Positions 8,880-18,200 of a stretch of DNA of 64,000 nucleotides are shown piece by piece. Source of the stretch: Deltaproteobacteria bacterium HGW-Deltaproteobacteria-18 (GTDB taxonomy: Bacteria > Desulfobacterota > Desulfovibrionia > Desulfovibrionales > Desulfomicrobiaceae); assembly GCA_002841885.1 (NCBI GenBank), contig PHBE01000001.1, positions 1 to 64,000 on the forward strand, in the 5' to 3' direction. The notes under the pieces were generated by a model, which saw only the letters and a program-made list of their open reading frames with translations, ran no database searches and was not told where the DNA came from. The translations under genes and the position numbers were made by a program. The first letter of the stretch is position 1. Each line of letters opens with the position of its first letter.

Positions 8880-9528
8880 GTCATCCATCCTTGTATGGAG
8901 TATCACCTGGGCCGTGGCCCTGATCATTTTATGTCCGGTTCGCGGAGTTTGCGCGGAGCCTGAAATTCATATTCTCGCCTTCGGGGACAGCCTGACCGCA
9001 GGCTACAACCTGCCCCCCTCCAAGTCTTTCGCCGCCAGGCTGGAGCAGCGGGTGCTCAGCCAGGGGCGCAAGGTCCGAGTCACCAACGCCGGCCTGTCCG
9101 GCGACACCTCAAGTGGCGGACGGGCACGCCTGGGCTGGTCCCTGCAGGACAAACCCGATCTGGTCATCCTGGAGCTCGGCGCCAACGACGGCCTGCGCGG
9201 CCTGGACCCGGCGCCCATGCGCGCCAACCTCGAAGCCATGATCGAGGAGTGCCTCAAGGCCGGAGTACTAGTAATATTGGCCGGAATGCGTGCTCCGGTC
9301 AATTGGGGAGCGGCTTATCGCAAAGAATTCGAGCAGGTTTTTCCCGACCTGGCCCGAAAATACGATCTGCCCCTGTACCCTTTTTTTCTGGACGGGGTTA
9401 TCTCCGATCCGAAGCTGCTGCTTGATGACGGCCTGCATCCCAATGCCGACGGCGTGGAACGCATCGTGGACGGGATCCTGCCGCTGGTCCTGGACGAAGT
9501 GGACGCGCTGTTGCAGCGTCCCGCATAA
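8878..9528 (+). CDS. tesA: Arylesterase / lysophospholipase-thioesterase I (TesA), SGNH hydrolase
   Basis: 216 residues. Signal peptide at 1-26 (cut near VCAEP), so periplasmic. SGNH blocks are present: FGDSLTAGYN (catalytic Ser), Gly in the NAGLSGDTS block, Asn in LGANDG, and DGLHPN with the catalytic Asp/His pair. This is the family of E. coli TesA, which hydrolyses thioesters and lysophospholipids. A GAGGA site precedes the ATG. The gene is divergent from ybbAP, with overlapping start codons, as in the conserved tesA/ybbAP arrangement. Confidence 0.92.
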
Positions 9529-9561
9529 CCGGAAACAAGACATTCTTGTCGTGGGGAACTC

Positions 9562-10275
9562 ATGACCACTCTGCCTTTTGTGCTGCTGGGCATCCTTATC
9601 GGAGCCTGGTTCCTGTCAGTCAAGATCATGCGCATCACCGTCAATGCGCTGGCCTCTCCCAAAGAGCGGATGGTCCCGCGCTCGCATGTCCCCTCGGACC
9701 AGGAACTGCGCCAGCCGTTGCGCGAGGCCGAGGACTGGGCCCGTGAGCATGGTTTCGAAGACGATGTCATGTTCGACTTCCAGATCGCCTCCAAGGAACA
9801 GGCCCTCTTTTGCCGGACCTGGAAAAATGCGGCGGAAAAAAGTTATCTGGTTTTATATTACGGGATGGGCAAGCATTTCGTGGAACTGGTCACCATTTAC
9901 GATGACAAGACCGGCGTGACGACCACCAACGCACCGGACGCGCATACCTTGCCGGCGGTACCCGGAGCTTTCATCCAGAGTTTTCCCGGAACCGGGCTTA
10001 CAGACCTGCTCGGACTGCATCTGCAGGGCCGCGCCACTCTGGAGAGGCGCACCGGACTCACTCCGCAGGAGCGTCAGGAAGACACCGTCGATCTCATCGC
10101 CAGATCCCTGCAACGCCAGGCCACTTACGTCATGTCCATCCCCGGATGGCAATGGAAGGGCATCTGGTGGATCACCGTGCGCAAGAAGAAGATGATCGGC
10201 AAGGATGTCGGCTGGCAACTCGACCAGCTCGGCGTGTTTGAACCCAGCGCCGAGCCCCCTGAGATTCTGCAGTGA
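9562..10275 (+). CDS. Membrane-anchored protein of unknown function
   Basis: 237 residues. One N-terminal membrane segment (residues ~4-22) is followed by a soluble domain with no motif I recognise. A conserved-looking stretch near the end has several Trp (GWQWKGIWWITVRKKK). It follows tesA by 33 bases and overlaps a tiny lipoprotein candidate by 4 bases (GTGA), which itself overlaps rluA, so the genes are probably one transcript. Function unknown. Confidence 0.7.
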   Translation: MTTLPFVLLGILIGAWFLSVKIMRITVNALASPKERMVPRSHVPSDQELRQPLREAEDWAREHGFEDDVMFDFQIASKEQALFCRTWKNAAEKSYLVLYYGMGKHFVELVTIYDDKTGVTTTNAPDAHTLPAVPGAFIQSFPGTGLTDLLGLHLQGRATLERRTGLTPQERQEDTVDLIARSLQRQATYVMSIPGWQWKGIWWITVRKKKMIGKDVGWQLDQLGVFEPSAEPPEILQ

Positions 10276-10421
10276 AGACCTGCCTTCGACCGGCGGAGGT
10301 CCTCTTCCTGCTTCTGGCCTGCACGGTCATACCGGATCAAACCCTGGACAGAAAAACAGCGGCCATGGACTTCATGACCGATCAGGGCGCACTGCCTGCA
10401 CAGGACCCGGCCGGATCATGA
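10272..10421 (+). CDS. Tiny lipoprotein candidate (49 aa)
   Basis: GTG at 10272 opens a 49-codon frame (MKTCLRPAEVLFLLLACTVI...). It overlaps the upstream stop as GTGA (10272-10275) and the rluA start as ATGA (10418-10421). A short n-region with Lys/Arg and a hydrophobic run end in LLAC (Cys17), a possible lipobox. Third codon positions are mostly G/C, as in neighbours. The double four-base overlap is what a translationally coupled small gene would show, and it fills a gap of 142 bases. No homology can be claimed. Confidence 0.45.
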   Translation: MKTCLRPAEVLFLLLACTVIPDQTLDRKTAAMDFMTDQGALPAQDPAGS

Positions 10422-11125
10422 CCCTCGACCCCCTGGACTACAATCCTCCGACCCAGCCACGGCTGATCGTCATCCATGAAGACCGGGACATGATCGTGGT
10501 CAACAAGCCGGGCGGGCTCCTGTCCGTGCCCGGCCGCACACCGGAGCTGTTCGACTCGGTCCTGTCACGGGTACGCGAACTTCACCCGGGAGCCCAGGCC
10601 GTGCATCGCCTGGACCTTGGCACCTCGGGAGTGCTGGTCGTGGCGACCCGGCGCAAGGCCGAAGCGATCCTGCGCCAGCAATTTCAGGACCGCCTGACCC
10701 GCAAGATCTATCTGGCCAAGGTCGACGGCATCATGGAAGAAGACGCCGGACAGGTGGACCTTCCGCTCATCTGCGACTGGCCCAACCGCCCAAGGCAGAT
10801 GGTCTGCCTCGACACGGGCAAACCGGCCCTGACGGACTATCTGGTGCTTGAACGCGCCGAAGAGAGCACCCTGGTCCTCTTGCGCCCCCACACCGGCAGG
10901 TCCCACCAGTTGCGGGTGCACATGGCCAGCCTTGGCCACCCCATCATTGGTGACAACCTTTACGGCGACGCCCGGCAAGGCGACCGCCTGCATCTCCACG
11001 CCAGCCAGCTTGGCCTCTATCACCCCTACAGCGGGGAATGGACCGTCTTCCACGCACCCTGCGATTTCGCCCCCCACCTGGCTCCCCTCGCGCTGGAGCC
11101 CCCCGCCTCCTCTCCCGGAACGTGA
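10418..11125 (+). CDS. rluA: RNA pseudouridine synthase, RluA family
   Basis: 235 residues from ATG 10418. It contains the catalytic motif HRLDLGTSG (Asp nucleophile), VVNKPGGLLSVPG near the N-terminus and the RPHTGRSHQLRVHMASLGHPI/GDNLYG block. It has no S4 domain. That short layout, without S4, is that of RluA, which modifies 23S rRNA U746 and tRNA U32 in E. coli; exact targets here are inferred. The frame continues upstream to 10205 but without family similarity, and the ATGA overlap with the tiny gene fixes the start. Confidence 0.85.
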   Translation: MTLDPLDYNPPTQPRLIVIHEDRDMIVVNKPGGLLSVPGRTPELFDSVLSRVRELHPGAQAVHRLDLGTSGVLVVATRRKAEAILRQQFQDRLTRKIYLAKVDGIMEEDAGQVDLPLICDWPNRPRQMVCLDTGKPALTDYLVLERAEESTLVLLRPHTGRSHQLRVHMASLGHPIIGDNLYGDARQGDRLHLHASQLGLYHPYSGEWTVFHAPCDFAPHLAPLALEPPASSPGT

Positions 11126-11261
11126 TTTCGCCGTAAGTTGTCAGGCCCTTTGATCAAAACCGTCCATCCGATCAATCATCGACAAGTTCAATCCATTTCG
11201 ACCTTCCTAATCAAAATTATCGATTTGACCGAAAGCCCGCATCAGGTCAGATATTCACTCC

Positions 11262-11765
11262 ATGATCCCAATTTACTGGAAATCCTGGTCTTACGCTGCG
11301 GTGCGGATCGCGCTGGCGCTAGCTTTTCTTGCGGCCGGAATCATCAAAATCCTGGATCCAATGACCTTTGCCGTGACCATCGATGCCTTCGGCATCCTGC
11401 CGGGGCCGTTGATCCCGGCCGTGGCCATCATCCTTCCCATCCTCGAGATCATGGGCGCCGTGGCGCTCATTTTCGATATCCGAGGCAGCCTTGGCCTCAT
11501 CACCCTCATGATCCTCATGTTCATCGTCGTGCTCGGCTACGGACTGCACATGGGCCTGGACATCGACTGCGGATGCTACGGCCCGGGCGATCCCGAAGGT
11601 GAAGCCTTCGCCGGAATCCGCGGCGCGCTGTGGCGGGATCTTGTCATGCTCGGATGCGCGGCAACGCTTTACGCGTGGCGAAAGCTTCTGGGCGTGCGCC
11701 CCGGCACTTTCACCAGCATCTACCAATCCATCACAACCTCTATTTCAAAGGAAGAAACTGCATGA
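11262..11765 (+). CDS. MauE/DoxX-like membrane protein
   Basis: 167 residues with four predicted membrane segments (about 12-28, 45-67, 72-95, 125-142). The CGCYG motif near residue 106 lies after segment 3. This pattern is that of the MauE/DoxX superfamily, where Cys pairs are linked to disulfide or sulfur chemistry. Its stop overlaps the start of the rhodanese gene (ATGA 11762-11765), so the two are likely made together and may act on one periplasmic sulfur or thiol pathway (inference). The 136 bases upstream hold no gene. Confidence 0.78.
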   Translation: MIPIYWKSWSYAAVRIALALAFLAAGIIKILDPMTFAVTIDAFGILPGPLIPAVAIILPILEIMGAVALIFDIRGSLGLITLMILMFIVVLGYGLHMGLDIDCGCYGPGDPEGEAFAGIRGALWRDLVMLGCAATLYAWRKLLGVRPGTFTSIYQSITTSISKEETA

Positions 11766-12286
11766 AGAAAATCGCCGGCCTCGTCCTGACCCTCTTTTGC
11801 CTGCTCGCTGCAAGCCCCTCCTTCGCCCTTTTCGACAACAAGTTCGAGGCCGAAGTGACCACGGAAACAGTTGCCGTGAAACTGCACCGCGACACCATTG
11901 CCGGAGGCTACGAACTGCTCGCCGCGACCGAACTCAAAAAAATGATCGACGAAGGCAAGGACATGGTCATCATCGACACCATGCCCTACGAAGACAGCTA
12001 CAAAAAGGAACACGTCCCCGGAGCCCTGCAGTTCCTCTTCCCCATTCCGGACATGAAGGAATGGAACGACAAGGAGACCACTGGCAAATCCCAGGCCGAC
12101 TTCGAGGCCATGCTCGGCCCCGACAAGGACAAGCCCATCGTGATCTACTGCGGATTCGTGAAATGCACGCGCAGCCACAATGGCGCGGCGTGGGCCAAGA
12201 AACTGGGCTACAAGAACGTCTACCGCTTCCCCGGCGGCATCTTCGCCTGGAAAGGCGCCGGATTTCCCATCGAAAAAATCAAGTAG
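11762..12286 (+). CDS. Periplasmic rhodanese-domain sulfurtransferase
   Basis: 174 residues from ATG 11762. Signal peptide at 1-22 (cut after SFA). A rhodanese domain follows, with VIIDTMPYEDSYKKEHVPGA (cation/aspartate loop) and active-site loop YCGFVKCTRSHNGA, in which the first Cys should carry the persulfide and a second Cys lies five residues on. C-terminal RFPGGIFAWKGAGFPI is typical. It probably moves sulfane sulfur in the periplasm together with the co-translated MauE-like protein. In a sulfur-metabolising organism this pair may act in thiol or persulfide handling (inference). Confidence 0.85.
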   Translation: MKKIAGLVLTLFCLLAASPSFALFDNKFEAEVTTETVAVKLHRDTIAGGYELLAATELKKMIDEGKDMVIIDTMPYEDSYKKEHVPGALQFLFPIPDMKEWNDKETTGKSQADFEAMLGPDKDKPIVIYCGFVKCTRSHNGAAWAKKLGYKNVYRFPGGIFAWKGAGFPIEKIK

Positions 12287-12331
12287 TCCTTACACTGCGC
12301 CGCGAAAAGCCGCGCATCCGGATGAAAACAG

Positions 12332-12364
12332 GAATGCCCCTGGCCATTACGGCTCGGGGCATTC
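12332..12364. terminator. Hairpin between convergent rhodanese and EF-G-like genes
   Basis: A perfect 9-bp stem GAATGCCCC / GGGGCATTC with a 15-base loop lies between the two convergent stop codons. The minus strand shows a short T run after the stem (CTGTTTTC); the plus strand does not. A shared terminator is likely. Confidence 0.6.
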
Positions 12365-12406
12365 TGCATGGTAAAGGCGGGATGTCACCGTCCCGGCGCG
12401 CAGTGC

Positions 12407-14413
12407 TCAACCCACCACGTCATACCGGCTGAAAACCAGCGAATAGAACGCCTTGCCTTTGGTCCGGGATCTGAGCTCCGTGGAAAAGCCGAAGAGCTGA
12501 CGCATGGGGGCGGTGGCCGTGATACCGGACTCGAAATCGGAGGTGCGCACGTCCAGGATGCGGGCGTTCTTTGCTCCGAGGAGGTTGACGCAGTCACCGA
12601 CATATTCCTGCGGCATGCGCAGTTCCACATCCATGATCGGTTCGAGCAGGACCGGCGAGGCCTTGATCAGGGCCGACTTCATGGCCTCCAGCGCGGCCAT
12701 GCGCACGCCCAGATCCGTCAGGCCGTCCTCGAAATGGGCAACCTCGAGCAATGTCGCCTGCACGTCCGAAACCAGGCAACCCTGAAGCATCCCGGCCTGC
12801 AGCGCGTCCTCCATGGCCTTGAGCGCTATGTCCGTGTGATTCGAGGCCGGCAACTCGGTGACGCAGAGGTTGCCCTGCCCCCGCGCAGCCGGATGCACCA
12901 TGACCCGAACCAGGGCGCGATGCTGCTGGTCCCCGATGAGCTTGCGGCAGGTTCCCTCGGCCGTCGCATCGGCGGCAATGGTCTCACGAAAAATGACCTG
13001 CGGATTGCCGTACCGGAAAGTAACCCCGCTCTCACGACGCAGCCTCTCCAGTACGACCTCCAGATGCAGCTCGCCAAGGCCCGCCACGATGAGCTGATCC
13101 GTGTCCTCGTCCGTGAAGGATTGCAGGGTCGGGTCTTCGATGCAATATCTTTGAAGCAAAGCTTGAAGTTTGTCCGTATCGCTGGCGCTGCCCGGCACCA
13201 GGGCCACGTTCAGGACCGGCTGAATGACGTCGATGTTCTCAAGACGCAACGTGGCCTTGCCGGAGAAGAGCGTGTCGCCGGTGATGCACTCCTTGAGCCC
13301 CGTGGCCAGGACAATCTCGCCGGCCTTGGCCTCGGGGATGGGCTCGTACCGGTTGGCATGAACAGTATAGAGCTTGTGGATCTTTTCGAAGTGCTCCAAC
13401 CGGGAATTGTACACCGCGCTGTTTTCGCCGATGCGGCCGTTGTAGACGCGCATGAAGATCTTCTTATGCGCGCCTTCGAAGAGAACCTTGAAGACAAAGC
13501 CCACGAACTGGTCCGCACTCACGCTCTGCTCCTCCATGCGCCGCAGCACATGGGCGTGGGAATGCGACTCCACCGGAGAGGGCAAAAAATGCACGATCCC
13601 GTTCATGAGCGGCTGTACCCCGATATTCTTGAGTGCGCTGCCGCAATAGACCGGCACGGCCTGGCCCGTCAGCGTCGCCTTGCGCAGGGCTGCCCGCAAC
13701 TCGGGCTCGCCGATGGCTTCGTCGGCCAAGTAGCGCTCCATGACCAGATCGTCGAAATCGGCTGCGGCTTCCGTCAGTTCCTTGCGCCTGGCCTCGAAAA
13801 GATCGCGGTCCCCGTCCGCCGGATCGAACTCGTGCACCGTCGTGCCCTGATCCGTCGCATCGAAGACCAGGACCTTGCCACGCAGAAGATGCAGCACCCC
13901 GCCCTCCACGCAGACGGACGGCACCGTCACCGGCAGCGGCCTGATCGCAAGGCGGGCCTCTATATCCGCGACCACCTTCCAGTAATCGGCTCCGGGACGG
14001 TCGGTCTTGTTGACGAAAACAAGTCGGGGCAAGCCGTATTTTCGCGCCTGTCGCCATACCGTCTCGCTCTGGGACTCGATACCGTTGACTCCGCAGAAGA
14101 CAACGATCGCGCCATCACAGACCCGCAGGGAGCGTTCCACTTCGACGTTGAAATCCACGTGTCCGGGAGTGTCTATGATGTTGACCTGACTGCCCTCCCA
14201 AACCACGGAGGTGCAGGCCGAGGTGATGGTGATGCCCCGCTTCTGCTCTTCCTCAAGGTAGTCCATGGTCGCGTTGCCATCATGGACCTCGCCGATCTTG
14301 TGGATCTTGTGCGCATAAAAGAGGAGTCGTTCGGTCAGCGTGGTCTTGCCCGCGTCGATGTGGGCGATGATGCCGATATTGCGTGTGGAGGAATCGATGT
14401 CGTGTTTTTTCAT
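12407..14413 (-). CDS. Elongation factor G paralogue (EF-G2-like translational GTPase)
   Basis: 668 residues. GTPase motifs: [10 protein letters not shown] (G1), GITITSA (G2), DTPGHVDF (G3), NKTD (G4) and CGSAL (G5). Domain II, domain IV (starting near [11 protein letters not shown]) and domain V follow. It is slightly short for EF-G and lies away from the str operon (no rpsL/rpsG/tuf nearby). It is more likely the second EF-G found in many bacteria, with possible roles in recycling or stress, than the housekeeping copy. The main fusA is expected elsewhere in the genome. The long antisense frame over this gene is a high-GC shadow. Confidence 0.88.
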   Translation of the reverse strand: MKKHDIDSSTRNIGIIAHIDAGKTTLTERLLFYAHKIHKIGEVHDGNATMDYLEEEQKRGITITSACTSVVWEGSQVNIIDTPGHVDFNVEVERSLRVCDGAIVVFCGVNGIESQSETVWRQARKYGLPRLVFVNKTDRPGADYWKVVADIEARLAIRPLPVTVPSVCVEGGVLHLLRGKVLVFDATDQGTTVHEFDPADGDRDLFEARRKELTEAAADFDDLVMERYLADEAIGEPELRAALRKATLTGQAVPVYCGSALKNIGVQPLMNGIVHFLPSPVESHSHAHVLRRMEEQSVSADQFVGFVFKVLFEGAHKKIFMRVYNGRIGENSAVYNSRLEHFEKIHKLYTVHANRYEPIPEAKAGEIVLATGLKECITGDTLFSGKATLRLENIDVIQPVLNVALVPGSASDTDKLQALLQRYCIEDPTLQSFTDEDTDQLIVAGLGELHLEVVLERLRRESGVTFRYGNPQVIFRETIAADATAEGTCRKLIGDQQHRALVRVMVHPAARGQGNLCVTELPASNHTDIALKAMEDALQAGMLQGCLVSDVQATLLEVAHFEDGLTDLGVRMAALEAMKSALIKASPVLLEPIMDVELRMPQEYVGDCVNLLGAKNARILDVRTSDFESGITATAPMRQLFGFSTELRSRTKGKAFYSLVFSRYDVVG

Positions 14414-14432
14414 GAGTTCTGGCTGAATCGGG

Positions 14433-15146
14433 TTAGGAATAGGTGGAAGTGCAATGGCGAAACGTATCGGGACTGATCACGTCCCAGACCCAACAGCCAA
14501 GCAGCCGCTCGGCCATGACCACCGGGGCCTGGCCCGGCTCGCCGCCGTAGAGGATGTAGGGGCGTCCTTCTGCGGCGACCTCGGCAGTGACTGCCCGGTA
14601 AGCCTGGAGATATTCGCTGTCCGGGATGTCCATCCGAATACCGTATCCTGCCGGATCAGGGCGCAGCGTCCGGGAATAATCGAGATCCAGTCCGGCCAGA
14701 TCGACGCATATTCCCGGACCGCTGCCGGCCAGAAGTCTGACCAGGGGCTGCGGATCGGAAGTGAAGACCTGGTGCGCGGACAAAAAATCGCAACCAAACA
14801 GGAACGGGTCGGTCACCGGACCGGTTACGTGCACGACCACCCCCTGAACCTTGGCCACCAGGGCCTGGACCATGGCCGAAAAAAGGGCCGGCAGGGGAAA
14901 GCGGCGCAGATCCACCGCAAAAAAGGCCCACTCCAGCCGCTCGCAGCTCAGGGAATGTTCCACATGACTGAACCGCCGGGTCTGCATGACCGGCTCGGTC
15001 CCGTTCTGGGCCAGGGCATAGGCAAAGCTCACCGCGTTCTTGATGATTGATTTTTGGACCGGCGGACAGCGTTCATACGCCTCCCCGAAAGCATCGTCAT
15101 CAATGTCCGCTACAAATCCGTTCTCGGCCAACAGTTCTTCGATCAC
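14433..15146 (-). CDS. Uncharacterised protein downstream of leuB
   Basis: 237 residues from a GTG at 15146, preceded by AAGGAG at the right distance. The longer frame to 15203 would begin inside the leuB terminator hairpin (15169-15192), so the GTG start is preferred. No membrane segment or signal is seen. Segments such as [23 protein letters not shown] and [11 protein letters not shown] look conserved, but I do not recognise the family. It lies between the leu operon and the EF-G-like gene and may be transcribed from its own promoter or by read-through. Confidence 0.65.
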   Translation of the reverse strand: MIEELLAENGFVADIDDDAFGEAYERCPPVQKSIIKNAVSFAYALAQNGTEPVMQTRRFSHVEHSLSCERLEWAFFAVDLRRFPLPALFSAMVQALVAKVQGVVVHVTGPVTDPFLFGCDFLSAHQVFTSDPQPLVRLLAGSGPGICVDLAGLDLDYSRTLRPDPAGYGIRMDIPDSEYLQAYRAVTAEVAAEGRPYILYGGEPGQAPVVMAERLLGCWVWDVISPDTFRHCTSTYS

Positions 15147-15160
15147 CCGTAGCTCCTTGC

Positions 15161-15192
15161 AAAAAAATGGGCAGGCCATGCATGACCTGCCC
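15161..15192 (-). terminator. Terminator of the leu operon
   Basis: On the minus strand, stem GGGCAGG / CCTGCCC (with the near-palindromic loop TCATGCATGG) is followed by A and seven T. It begins about 50 bases after the leuB stop. It ends just before the ribosome site of the next gene, which decides that gene's start codon. Confidence 0.78.
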
Positions 15193-15242
15193 GACATTTC
15201 CATATTTCAAGGCGTTGCACAACAGGGTGCGGCCCTGGAAGT

Positions 15243-16316
15243 TCAGATCGCGTCCAGCACCAGGGCGCCCATTTCCGAACAGCCGACCTTTTTGCCCTCG
15301 CCTACATAGATGTCACCAGTACGATAGCCCTGGGCCAGCACGCTCTTGACCGCCGCGTCGATGGCCGCGGCCTCTTCCTCGAGGCCGAAGGCGAAGCGGA
15401 GCATCATGGACACGGACAAGATGGTGGCCAGGGGATTGGCGACGTCCTGACCGGCGATGTCCGGGGCCGAACCGTGAATGGGCTCGAACAGCGCAGGTCC
15501 GTCCGACCCCATGGAGGCCGAAGGCAGCATCCCTATGGAGCCGGTGATGATGGAGGCCTCGTCGGAAAGGATGTCGCCGAAAAGGTTCTCGGTCACGATG
15601 ACGTCGAACTGCGAGGGGTCGCGGATGAGCTGCATGGCCGCGTTGTCCACGTACATGTGCGAAAGTTCGACATCCGGATACTCGGCTGCGGTGCGGATGG
15701 CCACCTCGCGCCACAGGCGGGACACGTCGAGCACGTTGGCCTTGTCCACGGAGCAGAGCCGCCCAGAACGCTTGCGCGCGATCTCGCAGGCCACGCGCAC
15801 GATGCGCTCGATCTCGGATTCGGAATAGATCATGGTGTTGAAGGCCGCCCGCTCGCCATTCACCACGGTCTCGCCGCGCGGCTCTCCGAAATAGGCCCCG
15901 CCCGTCAGCTCGCGCACGACCATGATATCAAGGCCCTGGCCGATGATGTCCGGACGCAGGTAGGACGCCGCCGCCAGCTCCGGAAAGAGCACGGCCGGGC
16001 GCAGGTTGGAAAAGAGTCCAAGCGCCTTGCGGATGCCAAGCAACCCTTTTTCGGGCCGGATTGCAGGATCGATGGTGTCCCATTTGGGGCCGCCCACCGC
16101 GCCCAGCAGCACCGCGTCCGCAGCCTTGCAGGCAGCCACGGTGGCATCGGGCAAAGGATTGCCCACTGCGTCGATGGCTGCACCACCGATCAGCGCCGTC
16201 TCGGTCTGAACCGTATGCCCAAACTTCGCCGCCACCTTCTCCAGCACCTTCACGGCCTGGGTCACTATCTCGGGGCCTATGCCGTCGCCGGGCATGAGGC
16301 ATATCTTCATGTTCAT
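15243..16316 (-). CDS. leuB: 3-isopropylmalate dehydrogenase
   Basis: 357 residues. NAD-dependent oxidative decarboxylation of 3-isopropylmalate, third step of leucine synthesis. N-terminal [24 protein letters not shown] substrate loop, [13 protein letters not shown] and the C-terminal [20 protein letters not shown] block are all typical. An AGGAG site precedes ATG 16316. It is the last gene of psd-pssA-leuA-leuC-leuD-leuB and is followed by a strong terminator. Normal length. Confidence 0.95.
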   Translation of the reverse strand: MNMKICLMPGDGIGPEIVTQAVKVLEKVAAKFGHTVQTETALIGGAAIDAVGNPLPDATVAACKAADAVLLGAVGGPKWDTIDPAIRPEKGLLGIRKALGLFSNLRPAVLFPELAAASYLRPDIIGQGLDIMVVRELTGGAYFGEPRGETVVNGERAAFNTMIYSESEIERIVRVACEIARKRSGRLCSVDKANVLDVSRLWREVAIRTAAEYPDVELSHMYVDNAAMQLIRDPSQFDVIVTENLFGDILSDEASIITGSIGMLPSASMGSDGPALFEPIHGSAPDIAGQDVANPLATILSVSMMLRFAFGLEEEAAAIDAAVKSVLAQGYRTGDIYVGEGKKVGCSEMGALVLDAI

Positions 16317-16432
16317 TGAGAGCTCCTATGTATTTTAAGCATGCCTCCGGCGGGCAGGGGACGCGCCCCCTGCACCCCATTCAAGGAGAGTGGAGGAGGC
16401 CCGATGTTCGCGCCAGAGAGCGCCGAATGGGG

Positions 16433-16927
16433 CTACTGCGCCACCTTGCGCTTCACGTACTCGACCAGGCCGCCGCCGGAGAGCATTTCCATCATGAACG
16501 GGGCCACTGGGATGAAACCGATGGTCTCGCCCGTGGTCAGGTTCTTGATCGTGCCTGCGGCCACGTCGATCTCAAGCTCGTTGCCTTCCTTGATGCGTTC
16601 GATGTCGTCGCCCAGTTCCAGGAGCAAGAGCCCCATGTTAAAGGCGTTGCGGTAGAAGATGCGTGCGTAGCTCTTGGCCAGCACCACGGGAATGCCCGCT
16701 CCGATGATGGCCAGGGGGGCGTGTTCCCGGGACGAGCCGCAGCCGAAGTTCTCCCCGGCCACCAGGACGTCGCCGGGAGCGACGCGCTTGACCCAGCCTT
16801 CTTCCAGCCCCTCGAAACAGTTTTTGCCCAGTTCCGCCGTATCGGCAGTGACAAGAAAACGCGCCGGGATAATGGCGTCGGTATCTATATGATCCCCCAC
16901 AACGTGGGTTTTTCCTTTGAATTTCAT
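16433..16927 (-). CDS. leuD: 3-isopropylmalate dehydratase small subunit
   Basis: 164 residues, the short swivel subunit that pairs with Leu[16 protein letters not shown] and [13 protein letters not shown] are the family's signature segments. It lies 10 bases after leuC. The ~165-aa length and partner type fit the LeuC/LeuD group shared with archaea and many anaerobes rather than the ~200-aa E. coli form. 116 bases separate it from leuB. Confidence 0.95.
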   Translation of the reverse strand: MKFKGKTHVVGDHIDTDAIIPARFLVTADTAELGKNCFEGLEEGWVKRVAPGDVLVAGENFGCGSSREHAPLAIIGAGIPVVLAKSYARIFYRNAFNMGLLLLELGDDIERIKEGNELEIDVAAGTIKNLTTGETIGFIPVAPFMMEMLSGGGLVEYVKRKVAQ

Positions 16928-16937
16928 GTTTCCTCCT

Positions 16938-18200
16938 TTAGCCGAGCGCGCCCGGATGCGTGATGAGCCCGGTCACGGCCGTGGCTGCGGCGACGGCCGG
17001 GTTGGCCAGGTAGACTTCGGACTTCAAGCTGCCCATGCGGCCCTTGAAATTACGGTTTGTGGTGGCCAGGCAACGCTCGCCGCCGGCCAGGATGCCCATG
17101 TGCCCGCCAAGGCACGGCCCGCAGGTGGGCGGACTGATAATGGCGCCCGCATCGAGGAAAATGCGCAGCAGGCCCTCGTCCAGGGCCATCGAATAGGCGC
17201 CGGGTGATGCAGGGATGACGATGAAACGCACCCCCTTGGCCACTTTTCGGCCCTTGATGATCCTGGCCGCCTCGCGCAGGTCGCTGATACGGCCATTGGT
17301 ACAGGAACCGAGCACGACCTGGTCCACGCGCACGTCGGAAACTTCCTCCACCGGCCTTACATTGTCCGGCAGGTGCGGACAGGCGATCTGGGGAGAAAAG
17401 GAGGACACGTCAAAGGTCATCTCCTTCCAGTAATGCGCGCCCTCGTCGGCGGCGATGGGGCTGTCGCCCATGCGGCCGTGAGCCTGGCAATAGGCCAGGG
17501 TCTTTTCGTCGGCAGCAAAAAGCCCGACCTTGCCGCCGGCCTCGATGGCCATGTTGGCCATGGTCATGCGCGCCTCGACTGAAAGGCCGTCAATGACCTC
17601 GCCGCCGAACTCCAGCGCCTTGTACAAGGCTCCGGCAACACCGGTCTGGCCGATGGTGAAAAGGACCAGATCCTTGCCGCCGACATGCTCCGGCAACTTG
17701 CCGGTGAAGTTGACGCGGATTGTCTCCGGAACCTTGAACCAGGTTTCGCCAAGAGCCATCGCTGCGGCGATATCCGTGCTCCCGAGTCCCGTGGCAAAAG
17801 CGCCGAGGCCGCCGTAGGTACATGTGTGGCTGTCCGCACCGACCACGATATCTCCTGGTCCGACCATCCCGTATTCGGGCAGAATGGCGTGCTCAACACC
17901 CACGTTTCCGCCCTCGTAATAATGGGTGATGTCCATCTCGCGGGCAAAGTCGCGCACGACCTTGACCTGTTCAGCCGAATCAATGTCCTTGTTGGGGGTG
18001 AAGTGGTCGCAGACCAGGGCCACGCGGTCCTTGTCGAAAACCTGCTTCACACCCATCCCGCGAATGGACTTGATGGCGAGCGGTGCGGTTATATCGTTGG
18101 CCAGCACCATGGAAACGCGGCACTGGACGATCTGTCCGTCCGCGGTGATGGGCTGGTCCGTATGCCTCTGCAATATCTTCTGAGCTAAAGTCTGGCGCAT
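16938..18200 (-). CDS. leuC: 3-isopropylmalate dehydratase large subunit
   Basis: 420 residues, aconitase-superfamily [4Fe-4S] enzyme that isomerises 2- to 3-isopropylmalate. Cluster ligands are in VLGSCTNGR and [33 protein letters not shown] is the conserved substrate region. The start (ATG 18200, AGGAC before it) overlaps the end of leuA by 16 bases, so translation is coupled. Normal length for the ~420-aa class. Confidence 0.95.
   Translation of the reverse strand: MRQTLAQKILQRHTDQPITADGQIVQCRVSMVLANDITAPLAIKSIRGMGVKQVFDKDRVALVCDHFTPNKDIDSAEQVKVVRDFAREMDITHYYEGGNVGVEHAILPEYGMVGPGDIVVGADSHTCTYGGLGAFATGLGSTDIAAAMALGETWFKVPETIRVNFTGKLPEHVGGKDLVLFTIGQTGVAGALYKALEFGGEVIDGLSVEARMTMANMAIEAGGKVGLFAADEKTLAYCQAHGRMGDSPIAADEGAHYWKEMTFDVSSFSPQIACPHLPDNVRPVEEVSDVRVDQVVLGSCTNGRISDLREAARIIKGRKVAKGVRFIVIPASPGAYSMALDEGLLRIFLDAGAIISPPTCGPCLGGHMGILAGGERCLATTNRNFKGRMGSLKSEVYLANPAVAAATAVTGLITHPGALG

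Noticed and set aside
12368-14476. 702-codon plus-strand frame over the EF-G-like gene
   Set aside because: It is fully antisense to a protein with complete GTPase motifs; its His/Arg/Gly-rich translation has no domain and arises from high G+C in third positions.
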